From Parasphingopyxis algicola (GTDB lineage: Bacteria > Pseudomonadota > Alphaproteobacteria > Sphingomonadales > Sphingomonadaceae): a DNA stretch of 64,000 bases. Shown in pieces: positions 18,387 to 26,986 of the stretch. The DNA lies in NCBI RefSeq assembly GCF_013378075.1, contig NZ_CP051131.1:1674001-1738000 (forward strand). The letters are read 5' to 3'. The notes under the pieces are model-generated. The model was given only the letters and a program-made list of their open reading frames with translations, did no database searches and had not been told where the DNA came from. Position 1 is the first letter of the stretch; the number at the start of each line of letters is the position of its first letter. The position numbers and the translations under genes were made by a program.

Positions 18387-19607
18387 ATGGAAGCCGAGCA
18401 TCTGCTTGCGGCGCTTGCGCTGCTTTTCGTCGGCTATGGCGTCCTTTCGCGGCCGCTCGGCGCGACGATCGCCCCTGCCCCGCTCGTGTTCGCACTGGCG
18501 GGATTGGCGTTGAGCACCGCCGGGCTCGTCAGCTTCACCGTCGATCCGGGCTCGGACGTCCTGCTGCTGTTTGCCGAATGCACGCTCGCGCTGGTCCTGT
18601 TCGGAGACGCCTCGCGCCTGTCGCTGCGCAAGGTGATCGGCATGAACATCATCGCGCAGCGCATGTTGCTGATCGCCCTGCCGCTGGCGATCCTGTTCGG
18701 CGCTCTCGCCGCGCTCGGCCTGTTCCCGCAGATGTTCTGGATGGAGGCCGCGCTGCTCGCCGCGATGCTCGCGCCGACCGATGCCGCGCTGGGCGCCGCC
18801 GTGGTCGAGAATGAAAAGGTGCCGCTGCGCGTCCGGCGCGCGATCATCACCGAGTCCGGTCTCAATGACGGGCTCGCCGTGCCGCCCGTCCTGCTGTTCG
18901 CGGCGCTGGCGGGCTATGTCGAACTCGGCACGCATGGCGACTGGGCCTTCTGGGCCGGTTTTGCCGCGCAGCAGATCGGCTTCGGCGTATTGGCGGGCGT
19001 CGGCACCGGGCTTGCCGGCGGGTTCGCCATCGTCAGCGCAGCGCGCGCAAACTGGCTCGATCCGCGTTTCGAAACGCTGGCCTGTATCGGCGTCGCCGCC
19101 GGCGCATTCCTCGCCGCAGAAGCTATCGGCGGTAACGCCTTCGTTTCCGCCTTTATCGCCGGCCTCAGTTTCGCGGCGATTTGCGAGGAGCGCACCGGCA
19201 TGGTCGCCGAATTCGTCGAGCAGGAGGGGAAATTCTTCAGCCTGACTCTGTTTTTCGTGTTCGGGCTGGGGCTCGCGCCCATCGCGATCGCCGAGTTCCA
19301 GTGGGTCTATCTCGTCTACGCGCTGCTCAGCCTGACGGTCATCCGCATGGGCGCCGTCGCTTTATCGTTGATCGGGACGGAGCTCCGCCTGCCGACCATC
19401 GCCTATCTCGGCTGGTTCGGCCCGCGCGGCCTCGCCACCCTAGTCTTCGTACTCCTGGTGTTCGGCGAAGGCGTGACGAACGAGCCCATCCGCGCGACCG
19501 CCTGTCTGGCCGTACTGCTCAGCATCATCCTCCATGGCATCACCGCCGCGCCTTTCGCCGCCCGCTATGCCCACAGCAAGGCAGCCAAAGCCGATGGCAA
19601 GGAATAG
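18387..19607 (+). CDS. CPA1-family cation:proton antiporter
   Basis: A 406-residue polytopic membrane protein with 11-12 hydrophobic helices. [15 protein letters not shown] and [13 protein letters not shown] contain the paired acidic residues of the CPA ion-binding site (the ND motif in GLNDG). [16 protein letters not shown] and [15 protein letters not shown] are further family hallmarks. It should exchange Na+ or K+ for H+ across the inner membrane. It is divergent from the ABC operon, with 134 bases between the start codons. Confidence 0.88.
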   Translation: MEAEHLLAALALLFVGYGVLSRPLGATIAPAPLVFALAGLALSTAGLVSFTVDPGSDVLLLFAECTLALVLFGDASRLSLRKVIGMNIIAQRMLLIALPLAILFGALAALGLFPQMFWMEAALLAAMLAPTDAALGAAVVENEKVPLRVRRAIITESGLNDGLAVPPVLLFAALAGYVELGTHGDWAFWAGFAAQQIGFGVLAGVGTGLAGGFAIVSAARANWLDPRFETLACIGVAAGAFLAAEAIGGNAFVSAFIAGLSFAAICEERTGMVAEFVEQEGKFFSLTLFFVFGLGLAPIAIAEFQWVYLVYALLSLTVIRMGAVALSLIGTELRLPTIAYLGWFGPRGLATLVFVLLVFGEGVTNEPIRATACLAVLLSIILHGITAAPFAARYAHSKAAKADGKE

Positions 19608-19622
19608 GCGCGCCCGCCGGCC

Positions 19623-20498
19623 TCAAGGGCCCCAATTTATGCAATCGCCGATCTCCGGGCTGGTGCAGTTTGGGTCGAAATATCCAAAACCGATCGCAGC
19701 CGCGAAGATGGCCAAAAACAGCAGGCCCGGGATCACGACAATATATAGGACGATCCGCCGATAGACCGCGACCGGGTTGATCGGGGGCGGCGGCAGCTCG
19801 ATCCCCTGACGCCGCGCGACCGTCTGCATGGCGGCCCAGGCCCGGCCGCCGCGATTCTCGGCGCCATCAACGTTGATGTCGCGCACCGCGGCCTTGGGCA
19901 GGCGCACATATTTCGCTTTCCAGCCGGGATCGTATATCAGCAACGCCGCAAGCCGGCTCGTCGCATATCTTCGATGTTCCTTGCGTGGATAGTCGGGCAG
20001 TCGCAGTCCGCTTCCCTTGGCGATCTCGCGAAACCGGTCGTAGCCCCGTTCGTCGTTGGGGATCAGGATAACGAGTTTGCGCGGATCGTCGATCTGTGCG
20101 CATTGGCCCAGCTCCCAGCCCAGGCCCGGCGTATCGCCCGCCACGACGATCGCGACGAACGGGCCGACATCTTCGAACGCCCGCGCGATCGCCAATTCTT
20201 CGTCGCCGACCGTCTTCTCGCCGGCGAAGGACCGCAAATAGAGGATCGGCGGACGGCCGTCGGCGGCGAGCAACTCCTCTGCGCCGGGCTGCAAATGCCG
20301 CGCGCCATAGCGCCAGATACCGGCGCCCATACCGACAATGGCCAGCAGTGCGGCGACCCCCGCCGCCTGGCTGAAGAAAATATCATATTCGTCGTCCAGC
20401 GCGGCGATGACGCCGATGAAAATGAGAACCGCGGGGATCGCCGCCAACTGGATGGTCCGGCCAAGCCATTTGTTTTGCTTCGGTTGTTCGGCTTCCAC
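19623..20498 (-). CDS. Membrane protein with three helices and a soluble alpha/beta domain
   Basis: A 291-residue protein read from GTG at 20498, chosen because a strong GGGAGGGGGAAGG site lies just upstream. Two N-terminal helices (about 18-36, IQLAAIPAVLIFIGVIAAL, and about 45-62) precede a cytoplasmic domain beginning PPILYLRSFAGEKTVGDEE and containing FVAIVVAGDTPGLGWELG and KLVILIPND. That pattern resembles the alternating strands of TIR-like or nucleotide-binding folds. One C-terminal helix (IVLYIVVIPGLLFLAIFAAA) follows. No family assigned; a signalling role is speculation. Confidence 0.65.
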   Translation of the reverse strand: MEAEQPKQNKWLGRTIQLAAIPAVLIFIGVIAALDDEYDIFFSQAAGVAALLAIVGMGAGIWRYGARHLQPGAEELLAADGRPPILYLRSFAGEKTVGDEELAIARAFEDVGPFVAIVVAGDTPGLGWELGQCAQIDDPRKLVILIPNDERGYDRFREIAKGSGLRLPDYPRKEHRRYATSRLAALLIYDPGWKAKYVRLPKAAVRDINVDGAENRGGRAWAAMQTVARRQGIELPPPPINPVAVYRRIVLYIVVIPGLLFLAIFAAAIGFGYFDPNCTSPEIGDCINWGP

Positions 20499-20625
20499 CG
20501 CCTTCCCCCTCCCGGCGCCCGGTCGGATATAGCATTTTAGCCAGATTTCCGGAAACCGGCGCAAGCGCCCACAGCCAAACACGGAACATAATGATCTGCT
20601 GGCTGCCGGGTGCTAGAATTGCGCG

Positions 20626-22389
20626 ATGAAGCCCGCACTCGATATCGCCCATTCCATCTCCGGCCAGCCCTGGCACTGGCGCGGCGGCGCGATCGACGGG
20701 CTGAGCGGCAATTTCCAGCCCGACGACCTGGTGACCGGCCTGCTATTGTCGCGCGGCTGCGCGCGCGAGGAGATCGACACCTATCGCACGCCGACGATCC
20801 GCGGTTTCATGCCGGACCCGTCCATCTTCCGCGATATGGACCGGGCGGCCGAACGCATAGTCGCCGCGATCGAGGCCCGGGAACAGGTCACCATCTTCGG
20901 CGATTATGACGTCGACGGCGCGACATCGGCCGCACTGCTGATCCGCCTGCTCCGCGATCTCGGGCTTGATGCCGGCTATTATATTCCGGACCGGCTGATG
21001 GAAGGCTATGGCCCGTCCGGAGAGGCGTTGGTCAAGCTCGCCGAACGGGGTTTCTCGCTGATCGTTACGGTCGATTGCGGGGCGCAGGCATTCGAGGCGC
21101 TGCAACAGGCGAAAGATGCCGGCGTCGACGTGATCGTCGTCGATCACCACAAATGCGCGGCCGAACTGCCCGTCGCCCACAGCCTCGTCAATCCGAACCG
21201 GCTCGACGAGAATGAAGGCGCGGCACACGGCCATCTCGCGGCGGTCGGCGTCGCTTTCCTGCTCGGCGCGGCGATCGTCCGGCAATTGCGCGGGAAAGGA
21301 TATTTTGCGAACCGCCCCGAACCCAAGCTGATCGAGCTGCTCGATATCGTCGCGCTCGGCACGGTCGCCGATGTCGCGGCCTTGCACGGTCTCAACCGCG
21401 CCTTCGTCGCGCAAGGCCTCAAGGTAATGGCGGCCCAGCGCAATATCGGCATCAACGCGCTACTCGAAGCCTCGCGTCTCGATCGGGCGCCGATCGCATC
21501 CGATCTCGGCTTCCGGCTCGGCCCGCGCATCAATGCGGGCGGGCGGGTCGGCAAGTCCGATCTCGGCGTCCGGCTGCTGACGACCGAAGATCCCGAAGAA
21601 GCCCGCGCCATCGCCGCCGAACTCGAACAGTTCAACGAGGAACGCCGCGCGATCGAGGCGGAGGTGACCGAACAGGCGCTCGAACTCGGCAAGGGCCAGG
21701 ACAATCGCTCGGTCGCGCTGGTTTCGGGCAAGGGCTGGCATCCGGGCGTGATCGGGATCGTCGCCAGCCGGTTGAAGGAGAAGCTGCATCGCCCGGCTAT
21801 CGTCATCGCGCTCGACGAGGACGGGATCGGCAAGGGATCGGGCCGCTCGGTCGCGGGTGCCGATCTCGGCAGCGCGGTGCTGGCTGCGAAAGATACCGGC
21901 CTGCTGATGGCCGGTGGCGGCCATCCGATGGCGGCCGGGCTTACCGTGGCCGAGGACAAGATCGACGCGCTCGCCGATTTTCTGAACGAACGGATGGCCG
22001 ACGATGTGACGCGGGCGCGCGGCGAACGCGCGCTGCAACTCGACGCGGTGGTCGCACCCGGCGGCATGACGGCCGCCTTTGTCGAGGCGCTGGAGGAAGG
22101 CGGACCCTATGGCATGGGCTGGCCCGCGCCGCGCATCGCGACCGGGCCCGTGCGCGTGATCAAGGCCGATATCGTCGGTACCGATCATGTCCGCGCGATC
22201 GTTGCGGGCGAGGACGGGCGCAGCCTCAAGACCATCGCCTTTCGCGCCGCCGATACCCCGCTCGGCCAGGCGGTTCTGAGTGCCGGGACGACGCGCAAGC
22301 TGTGGGTCGCGGGACGCGCGAAGATCGACGATTGGGGCCCGCGCCCCGCCGCCGAACTCCATCTGGAGGACGCGGCCTGGGCGGACTAG
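20626..22389 (+). CDS. recJ: Single-stranded-DNA-specific 5'-3' exonuclease RecJ
   Basis: DNA-repair exonuclease of 587 residues, the usual length. DHH-family motifs are visible in order: VTIFGDYDVDGATSAAL, then TVDCGAQAF, then VIVVDHHKCA. The DHHA1 domain shows GKGSGRS and LMAGGGHPMAAG. It acts in RecF-pathway recombination and mismatch repair. A VOC gene follows in the same direction after 28 bases. Confidence 0.95.
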   Translation: MKPALDIAHSISGQPWHWRGGAIDGLSGNFQPDDLVTGLLLSRGCAREEIDTYRTPTIRGFMPDPSIFRDMDRAAERIVAAIEAREQVTIFGDYDVDGATSAALLIRLLRDLGLDAGYYIPDRLMEGYGPSGEALVKLAERGFSLIVTVDCGAQAFEALQQAKDAGVDVIVVDHHKCAAELPVAHSLVNPNRLDENEGAAHGHLAAVGVAFLLGAAIVRQLRGKGYFANRPEPKLIELLDIVALGTVADVAALHGLNRAFVAQGLKVMAAQRNIGINALLEASRLDRAPIASDLGFRLGPRINAGGRVGKSDLGVRLLTTEDPEEARAIAAELEQFNEERRAIEAEVTEQALELGKGQDNRSVALVSGKGWHPGVIGIVASRLKEKLHRPAIVIALDEDGIGKGSGRSVAGADLGSAVLAAKDTGLLMAGGGHPMAAGLTVAEDKIDALADFLNERMADDVTRARGERALQLDAVVAPGGMTAAFVEALEEGGPYGMGWPAPRIATGPVRVIKADIVGTDHVRAIVAGEDGRSLKTIAFRAADTPLGQAVLSAGTTRKLWVAGRAKIDDWGPRPAAELHLEDAAWAD

Positions 22390-22417
22390 GGTATGACGCC
22401 GGCAAGAGGAGACAGGG

Positions 22418-22801
22418 ATGTTCGGTCATATCACGCTGGGTTGCGACAATTGGGAGCGCGCCAAGCCGTTCTGGCTCGCCGTCATGGACGTTCTCGGCCA
22501 CCCGCTTTTCATGGAAACCGACGCCGGCGCGGCCTTCGGCGAGGCGACAGGACAAAAGACCTTTATCGGTCCCGCTTTCAACGGCGAACCGGCGGCGCCC
22601 GGCAATGGCGTGCATATCGCCTATCTGGCCAAGGACCGGGAGACGGTGGACGCCTTTTACGCGGCCGCCATGGCCCATGGCGGATCGGACGAAGGCCCGC
22701 CGGGTCTCCGCCCGCATTATCATCCCAACTATTATGGCGCCTATGTCCGCGATCCCGACGGCAACAAGCTTCAGGCGGTCTGTCACAGCGCTAAGGGATG
22801 A
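22418..22801 (+). CDS. VOC-family glyoxalase/bleomycin-resistance-like protein
   Basis: A 127-residue vicinal-oxygen-chelate protein. It begins MFGHITLGCDNWERAKPFW, where His is a probable metal ligand, and ends YYGAYVRDPDGNKLQAVCH, the typical terminal strand with DPDGN. The AGGAGACAGG site upstream supports the start. Substrate unknown. It is the last chromosomal-type gene before the tRNA. Confidence 0.82.
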   Translation: MFGHITLGCDNWERAKPFWLAVMDVLGHPLFMETDAGAAFGEATGQKTFIGPAFNGEPAAPGNGVHIAYLAKDRETVDAFYAAAMAHGGSDEGPPGLRPHYHPNYYGAYVRDPDGNKLQAVCHSAKG

Positions 22802-22863
22802 TGCGGTGCAACACAATGCTTGACCCGCCCAGCGCCCTCGCCTATTGGCGCACGCGCTGGGAC

Positions 22864-22938
22864 GGCCCCTTCGTCTAGCGGTTAGGACGCGGCCCTTTCA
22901 CGGCTGAAACACGGGTTCGATTCCCGTAGGGGTCACCA
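22864..22938 (+). tRNA. tRNA-Glu(TTC)
   Basis: A 75-base cloverleaf with encoded CCA. The acceptor arms GGCCCCT and AGGGGTC pair (one G-U); the anticodon loop CTTTCAC gives TTC; the T arm is ACGGGTTCGATTCCCGT. The sequence closely follows bacterial tRNA-Glu. It marks the switch from compact GC-rich chromosome to AT-rich accessory DNA, so its 3' end is a plausible integration site. Confidence 0.97.
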
Positions 22939-23188
22939 GTATCTCCCTGCAGATAATTGATTATAATAAATAAAATATGGGAAAAGGGGATTTTCACGCC
23001 ATTTGTTCCCACAATTTGTTTTCTATTTTCTGCGATCCTATGGGTCGAAACGAGTGACAATGAGACGAACGGCGCGTTGGCTGGCTTCTTTCCAACAGTT
23101 CCCTGCGAGCCGCTTACCTGACTTCTGCTTTGCGCCTTCATTGCCGACATTACGGATTTGGGAAAAACGGCGGGATGTGCACTTGAGA

Positions 23189-23455
23189 TCAGGAGCTCGT
23201 CGACCCGCGATCCGGATTTTCACTCAGTGAACGATCATGTTCTTCGTTAGATTCCGAGCTTTCTACCTGTGCCGCCTTTGTCTTTGCATTTGCTTGGAAT
23301 TGCCGCTGTTCCCGCTCTTCGGCCGAGAGGGCTTCTCGACCCCACGCATCAGCCGCTTTCTCCGCTATAATCCGGACATTGTCGAGTGTCGTTTCGGCAG
23401 CACGATCGCGTTGAGCGGCTTCCTGCGCTCGACAATGGGCAGACGACGGACGCAT
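23189..23455 (-). CDS. Small hydrophilic hypothetical protein
   Basis: An 88-residue reading frame rich in Ala, Glu, Arg and Gln with heptad-like helix potential (TTLDNVRIIAEKAADAWGREAL, then EEREQRQFQANAKTKAAQ) and a polar tail. The amino-acid composition looks coding, unlike overlapping frames. It lies 69 bases downstream of another small reverse gene and probably shares its transcript. Function unknown. Confidence 0.5.
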   Translation of the reverse strand: MRPSSAHCRAQEAAQRDRAAETTLDNVRIIAEKAADAWGREALSAEEREQRQFQANAKTKAAQVESSESNEEHDRSLSENPDRGSTSS

Positions 23456-23524
23456 AGATTTCCCTTGTCGAATGAAACGATACAGATAACTGTTTGCCGA
23501 AATCCCGAAGGCGCCGATCCAGGG

Positions 23525-23707
23525 CTAATTCCCGAAAACCGCTCCCGCCGGGGCGTTTCGATCGGTCACATCGCGTAGAACCCTGATCCTCTCCGCATAA
23601 CTCGCGGCCTGTTCAAGATGATGAGCGCGTTTAGATGGGCTGAGTCCCCATTGCGCGCGCATCAGTTCGACCTGCTCCCGGTGGTAGAGATAATTGAGAT
23701 CAATCAT
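23525..23707 (-). CDS. Small conserved-looking hypothetical protein
   Basis: A 60-residue protein, MIDLNYLYHREQVELMRAQW followed by a helix ending EQAASYAERIRVLRDV. The LYHREQVELMRA pattern is, as I recall it, common in short sphingomonad hypothetical proteins. It looks all-helical. First of two small reverse genes in the AT-rich stretch behind the tRNA. Function unknown. Confidence 0.55.
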   Translation of the reverse strand: MIDLNYLYHREQVELMRAQWGLSPSKRAHHLEQAASYAERIRVLRDVTDRNAPAGAVFGN

Positions 23708-24256
23708 AGTCGGTACTCCAATGGATACCGGACCAAATTCGGCACGGGGAGAAAAAAACCCAGCCTCGAGAGATGCGCCATAACGCTATGTGCAAAAAGT
23801 GATGCGGCGGCCGGAAAGCTCCGGCTATGTACTGCATATGGGGGTACGTCTCGATTTTGTAAGAGCGGGACATGGAAAGGAGATGTCGATCATCAACCGA
23901 TCAACCAGCCATATGCACCTCGCACGCACGAAATAGCGAAACAAATAAACTGATTTATAGCGGCCTTATCAAATGTTGCTGTCGTTTCGTTGGAATATAT
24001 TAGATCGTAATTGAGAACTAGAATTTTCTCGAGGGTCATGAATGAATGTATATTTTTCTTATTGAATATTTTTGAACTATACACATATATGATGTCGGAA
24101 GTTTCGATTTTCCGACTTTATTTCAGATTTTCTGACAATTCCTAAAATTTTCTCCGTGCTCGTCACGGTGCAATTTTGCGCGTTTCCACTCGAAGCGGCA
24201 GAATTTGGTCGGCCATTCTGGCTCTATCGCGGTTATCCGCATTTCGAGGAACGTCT
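23708..24256. other. AT-rich intergenic DNA without a supported gene
   Basis: About 550 bases of noticeably AT-rich sequence. Open frames here have random-looking translations and no ribosome-binding sites. It probably contains the promoter of the DUF1611 operon near its right end. I see no tandem repeat, integrase remnant or second tRNA end. Confidence 0.5.
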
Positions 24257-25423
24257 ATGTCCACCAGCGCAAAGCCCAGCCTTTTGTCACCGTTCACGAC
24301 CGAGTCCAGACACGGTCCGATTATGGAAACGGCTCCGCAGCCGGATACGGCAATCGTCTATTGCGAAGGCAATTTCGGAAAGGTCGATGGCAAGACCGCG
24401 AACGGGCTCGTACGCCACTCGGAAAAATACAAGATACTGTCGATCATCGACAGCACGAAAGCCGGTAGGGATGCCGGCATGGTTCTGGATGACGAACAAA
24501 ACGGTATCCCCATATGCCGCGATCTGACCGGGGCCATGGCGCACGCGGGAACGATACCCGATTTCTTCATTTTCGGTACCGCACCCGCCACCGGGATGCT
24601 GTCACTCGACGAGCGCGATATCGTGCTCGAGGCGATGGCCTTCGGCATGAACATCGTCAACGGCCTTCACGAGTTCCTGAGCGAGGATCCCGAATTCATA
24701 GCAGCGAGCATCGCGAGCGATGTGACGATATTGGACATCCGAAAACCGCGCGATAAAAAGCATCTGCGGCTGTTTACCGGGCGCATCAATGATCTCACCT
24801 GTCCGCGCATTGCAATACTCGGAACCGATTGCGCGATCGGTAAGCGAACGACGGCGACTATCCTTACTCGCGCGCTCAACGATCGCGGCATCAAGGCGTT
24901 GATGGTCGGCACTGGTCAGACCGGACTTATTCAGGGCGCTCGCTACGGTCTTGCGCTTGACGCTGTGCCTTCACAATTTTGCGCGGGCGAGCTCGAAGCG
25001 ACAATTCTTGAGGCTTGTGAAGCGGAAAACCCTGACATTATCATTATCGAGGGTCAGGGATCGCTCAGCCATCCGGCCTATTCGACCTCTTCCTTCATAC
25101 TGCGTGGCAGCGTCCCTGATGCCATCATTCTCCAGCATGCCCCTGGACGTAAGCATCGGTGCGATTTCGAAACAATGGCGATGCCCGAGCCAGCCGAAGA
25201 GATTCGGCTTATCGAGACCTTCGCGAAAACCCGGGTCATTGGCCTGACAATCAACCATGAAAACATGACGTCCGCTGATGTCGATCGCGCAATCATCCGT
25301 TACCGGGACAAGCTCAATATGCCTGCTACCGATGCCATGACCCGATCAACCGACGAGCTTGTTGCGATGACTTTGGCCGCCTTTCCACAACTCGCGGGAA
25401 AATGGATCGTCGATCCCGTATGA
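24257..25423 (+). CDS. DUF1611 / DgcN-family P-loop protein
   Basis: A 388-residue protein. The N-terminal domain includes TAIVYCEGNFGKVDGKTANG and DFFIFGTAPATG. The C-terminal half is a P-loop domain with Walker A ILGTDCAIGKRTTA and IIIIEGQGSLSHPAYS. DUF1611 proteins include DgcN, reported as an N-acetyltransferase in D-glutamate catabolism, normally beside the enolase-type racemase DgcA. Here the downstream partner, overlapping by four bases, is a PLP racemase instead. I chose the ATG at 24257 because GAGGA precedes it; the frame opens earlier at 24176. Confidence 0.8.
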   Translation: MSTSAKPSLLSPFTTESRHGPIMETAPQPDTAIVYCEGNFGKVDGKTANGLVRHSEKYKILSIIDSTKAGRDAGMVLDDEQNGIPICRDLTGAMAHAGTIPDFFIFGTAPATGMLSLDERDIVLEAMAFGMNIVNGLHEFLSEDPEFIAASIASDVTILDIRKPRDKKHLRLFTGRINDLTCPRIAILGTDCAIGKRTTATILTRALNDRGIKALMVGTGQTGLIQGARYGLALDAVPSQFCAGELEATILEACEAENPDIIIIEGQGSLSHPAYSTSSFILRGSVPDAIILQHAPGRKHRCDFETMAMPEPAEEIRLIETFAKTRVIGLTINHENMTSADVDRAIIRYRDKLNMPATDAMTRSTDELVAMTLAAFPQLAGKWIVDPV

Positions 25424-26556
25424 GCGCCCTGCGGCTGGAGATCGATCTCGACAAAATCTCCGCCAATGCAGCGATGCTCGTCAGCCGTCTGGGCAGCCGA
25501 AACATCTCCGTTACGGGCGTGACCAAGGTCGCGCTGGGCTGTCCCGCGATAGCCAGAACGCTGCTTGAAGCCGGTGTCTGCGGCCTAGGAGATTCGAGAA
25601 TCGAGAATATCGAGCGAATGCGCGCAGCCCTCGGCGCAGGGCCCAGCATGACTCTAATTCGCTCGCCGATGCTCAGTCAGGCCGAGAACGTCGTACGAAG
25701 TGCGGACATCAGTTTTAATACCGAGCTGATCGTCATCAAACAGCTTTCCCTCATCGCCGAAGCGATGGGCCGGACGCATGGCGTGGTGCTTATGGTCGAG
25801 TTGGGTGATTTGCGAGAAGGCATCATGCCGCACGATCTCGACGGCGTCGTGCGCGAGATATTGAGCCTGCCCAATATCTCGCTAATGGGCATCGGCACCA
25901 ATCTCGCCTGTCTCAGCGGAACATCGCCCGATGAAACGAATATGGCTGCGCTATCAGCACTCGCTTGCACCGTGGAGCAGAACTTTGACCTTGTGCTCGA
26001 AATCGTCTCGGGTGGTAATTCCGCCAACATTGAATGGGCTTACGCGGCACCGGACAGGGGCCGGATCAACAACCTTCGGCTGGGCGAAGCGATTTTGTTC
26101 GGTCGTGAGGCACTGCATCGTACCCCAATCGAGGGCCTTCATGGCGACGCCTTTGCGCTGGTCGCCGAAGTCATTGAATCGAAAATCAAACCTACACAGC
26201 CTTGGGGCGCAATTGCTCAAAACGCATTCGGCGAAGTCGGCCATGTAATTGATCGCGGCAACATTTCGCGGGCCATTCTCGCTCTGGGCCGCCAGGACTG
26301 CGATCCTTCGGGGCTCGATCCCCCAAATGGCATGGCTATCCTTGGCGCGAGCAGCGATCACCTCGTGCTCGATACGGGCGATCATTCGCCGACGGTAGGC
26401 GATAAGCAGCGTTTCGGGATCAGTTATACGACATTGCTGCGCGCGATGACGTCACCCTTTGTCGAAAAGACTATGCTTACCGGTTCTGCCCGTCAGCCGG
26501 CAAAAGCGAACCCGATTCCTAGATTTGTCGCTACGATGCGCAATACAGTACTATGA
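25420..26556 (+). CDS. Alanine/ornithine-racemase-family PLP enzyme
   Basis: A 378-residue fold-type III PLP protein. RLEIDLDKISANAAMLV and VTGVTKVALGCPAIARTLLEAG form the start of the TIM-barrel; the Lys in VTKVA is the expected PLP lysine, and CGLGDSRIENIERMR follows. IVSGGNSANIEWA and NNLRLGEAILFGREAL are typical of the Orr-like subgroup, which racemises ornithine or related amino acids. The ATG overlaps the upstream TGA. Together with the DUF1611 protein it probably handles a D-amino acid. Confidence 0.8.
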   Translation: MSALRLEIDLDKISANAAMLVSRLGSRNISVTGVTKVALGCPAIARTLLEAGVCGLGDSRIENIERMRAALGAGPSMTLIRSPMLSQAENVVRSADISFNTELIVIKQLSLIAEAMGRTHGVVLMVELGDLREGIMPHDLDGVVREILSLPNISLMGIGTNLACLSGTSPDETNMAALSALACTVEQNFDLVLEIVSGGNSANIEWAYAAPDRGRINNLRLGEAILFGREALHRTPIEGLHGDAFALVAEVIESKIKPTQPWGAIAQNAFGEVGHVIDRGNISRAILALGRQDCDPSGLDPPNGMAILGASSDHLVLDTGDHSPTVGDKQRFGISYTTLLRAMTSPFVEKTMLTGSARQPAKANPIPRFVATMRNTVL

Positions 26557-26701
26557 TTTCGGCCTTGTGGTTTCACATGGCGTCTCCATATCAATTGTGT
26601 CCCGTTCCGATCAGCGGATCCGGGACGCGCATTCGGTGGTGCTGGCTATCTGATCGTAAAAGCGGCGACTCTGTCGCGACCCAGCAGGAGGCAGAACCAC
26701 A

Positions 26702-26872
26702 ATGTCAACTGAAACGACGAATAGCGATCAAGATGAAATCGAGCTGATGGCCTGCCACGGGATTACGAAAACGTCGGTCGATCGTTACCACTACAAGACG
26801 TGGAGCTACTCAAATATCAGCGATGCGGCGGCGCAAGCCCGGCGAGAAGCCGAGAGCGAGCCCAGCCGATAG
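26702..26872 (+). CDS. 56-residue hypothetical protein
   Basis: ATG at 26702 with an excellent AGGAGG site upstream. The product is polar: an acidic N-terminus (SDQDEIELMACHGITKTSVD), then RYHYKTWSYSNISDAAAQAR and a charged tail. Codon use and the ribosome site support a real gene. The function is unknown; it stands alone between the racemase gene and the nucleotidyltransferase-HEPN gene. Confidence 0.6.
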   Translation: MSTETTNSDQDEIELMACHGITKTSVDRYHYKTWSYSNISDAAAQARREAESEPSR

Positions 26873-26986
26873 ACGGCGGTACGAATGTCCGCGTTCGGCC
26901 AAGAAGTGCCGTCAAACATTGCCGCGGAACACTGACCATATTTGGCCGCGCTTGGCGGCGGACTCTTGCATCGCTAAGCTCTTCCC

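Noticed and set aside
23618-23953. 111-codon forward frame in the AT-rich stretch
   Set aside because: Opposite a better supported 60-residue reverse gene; translation looks random.
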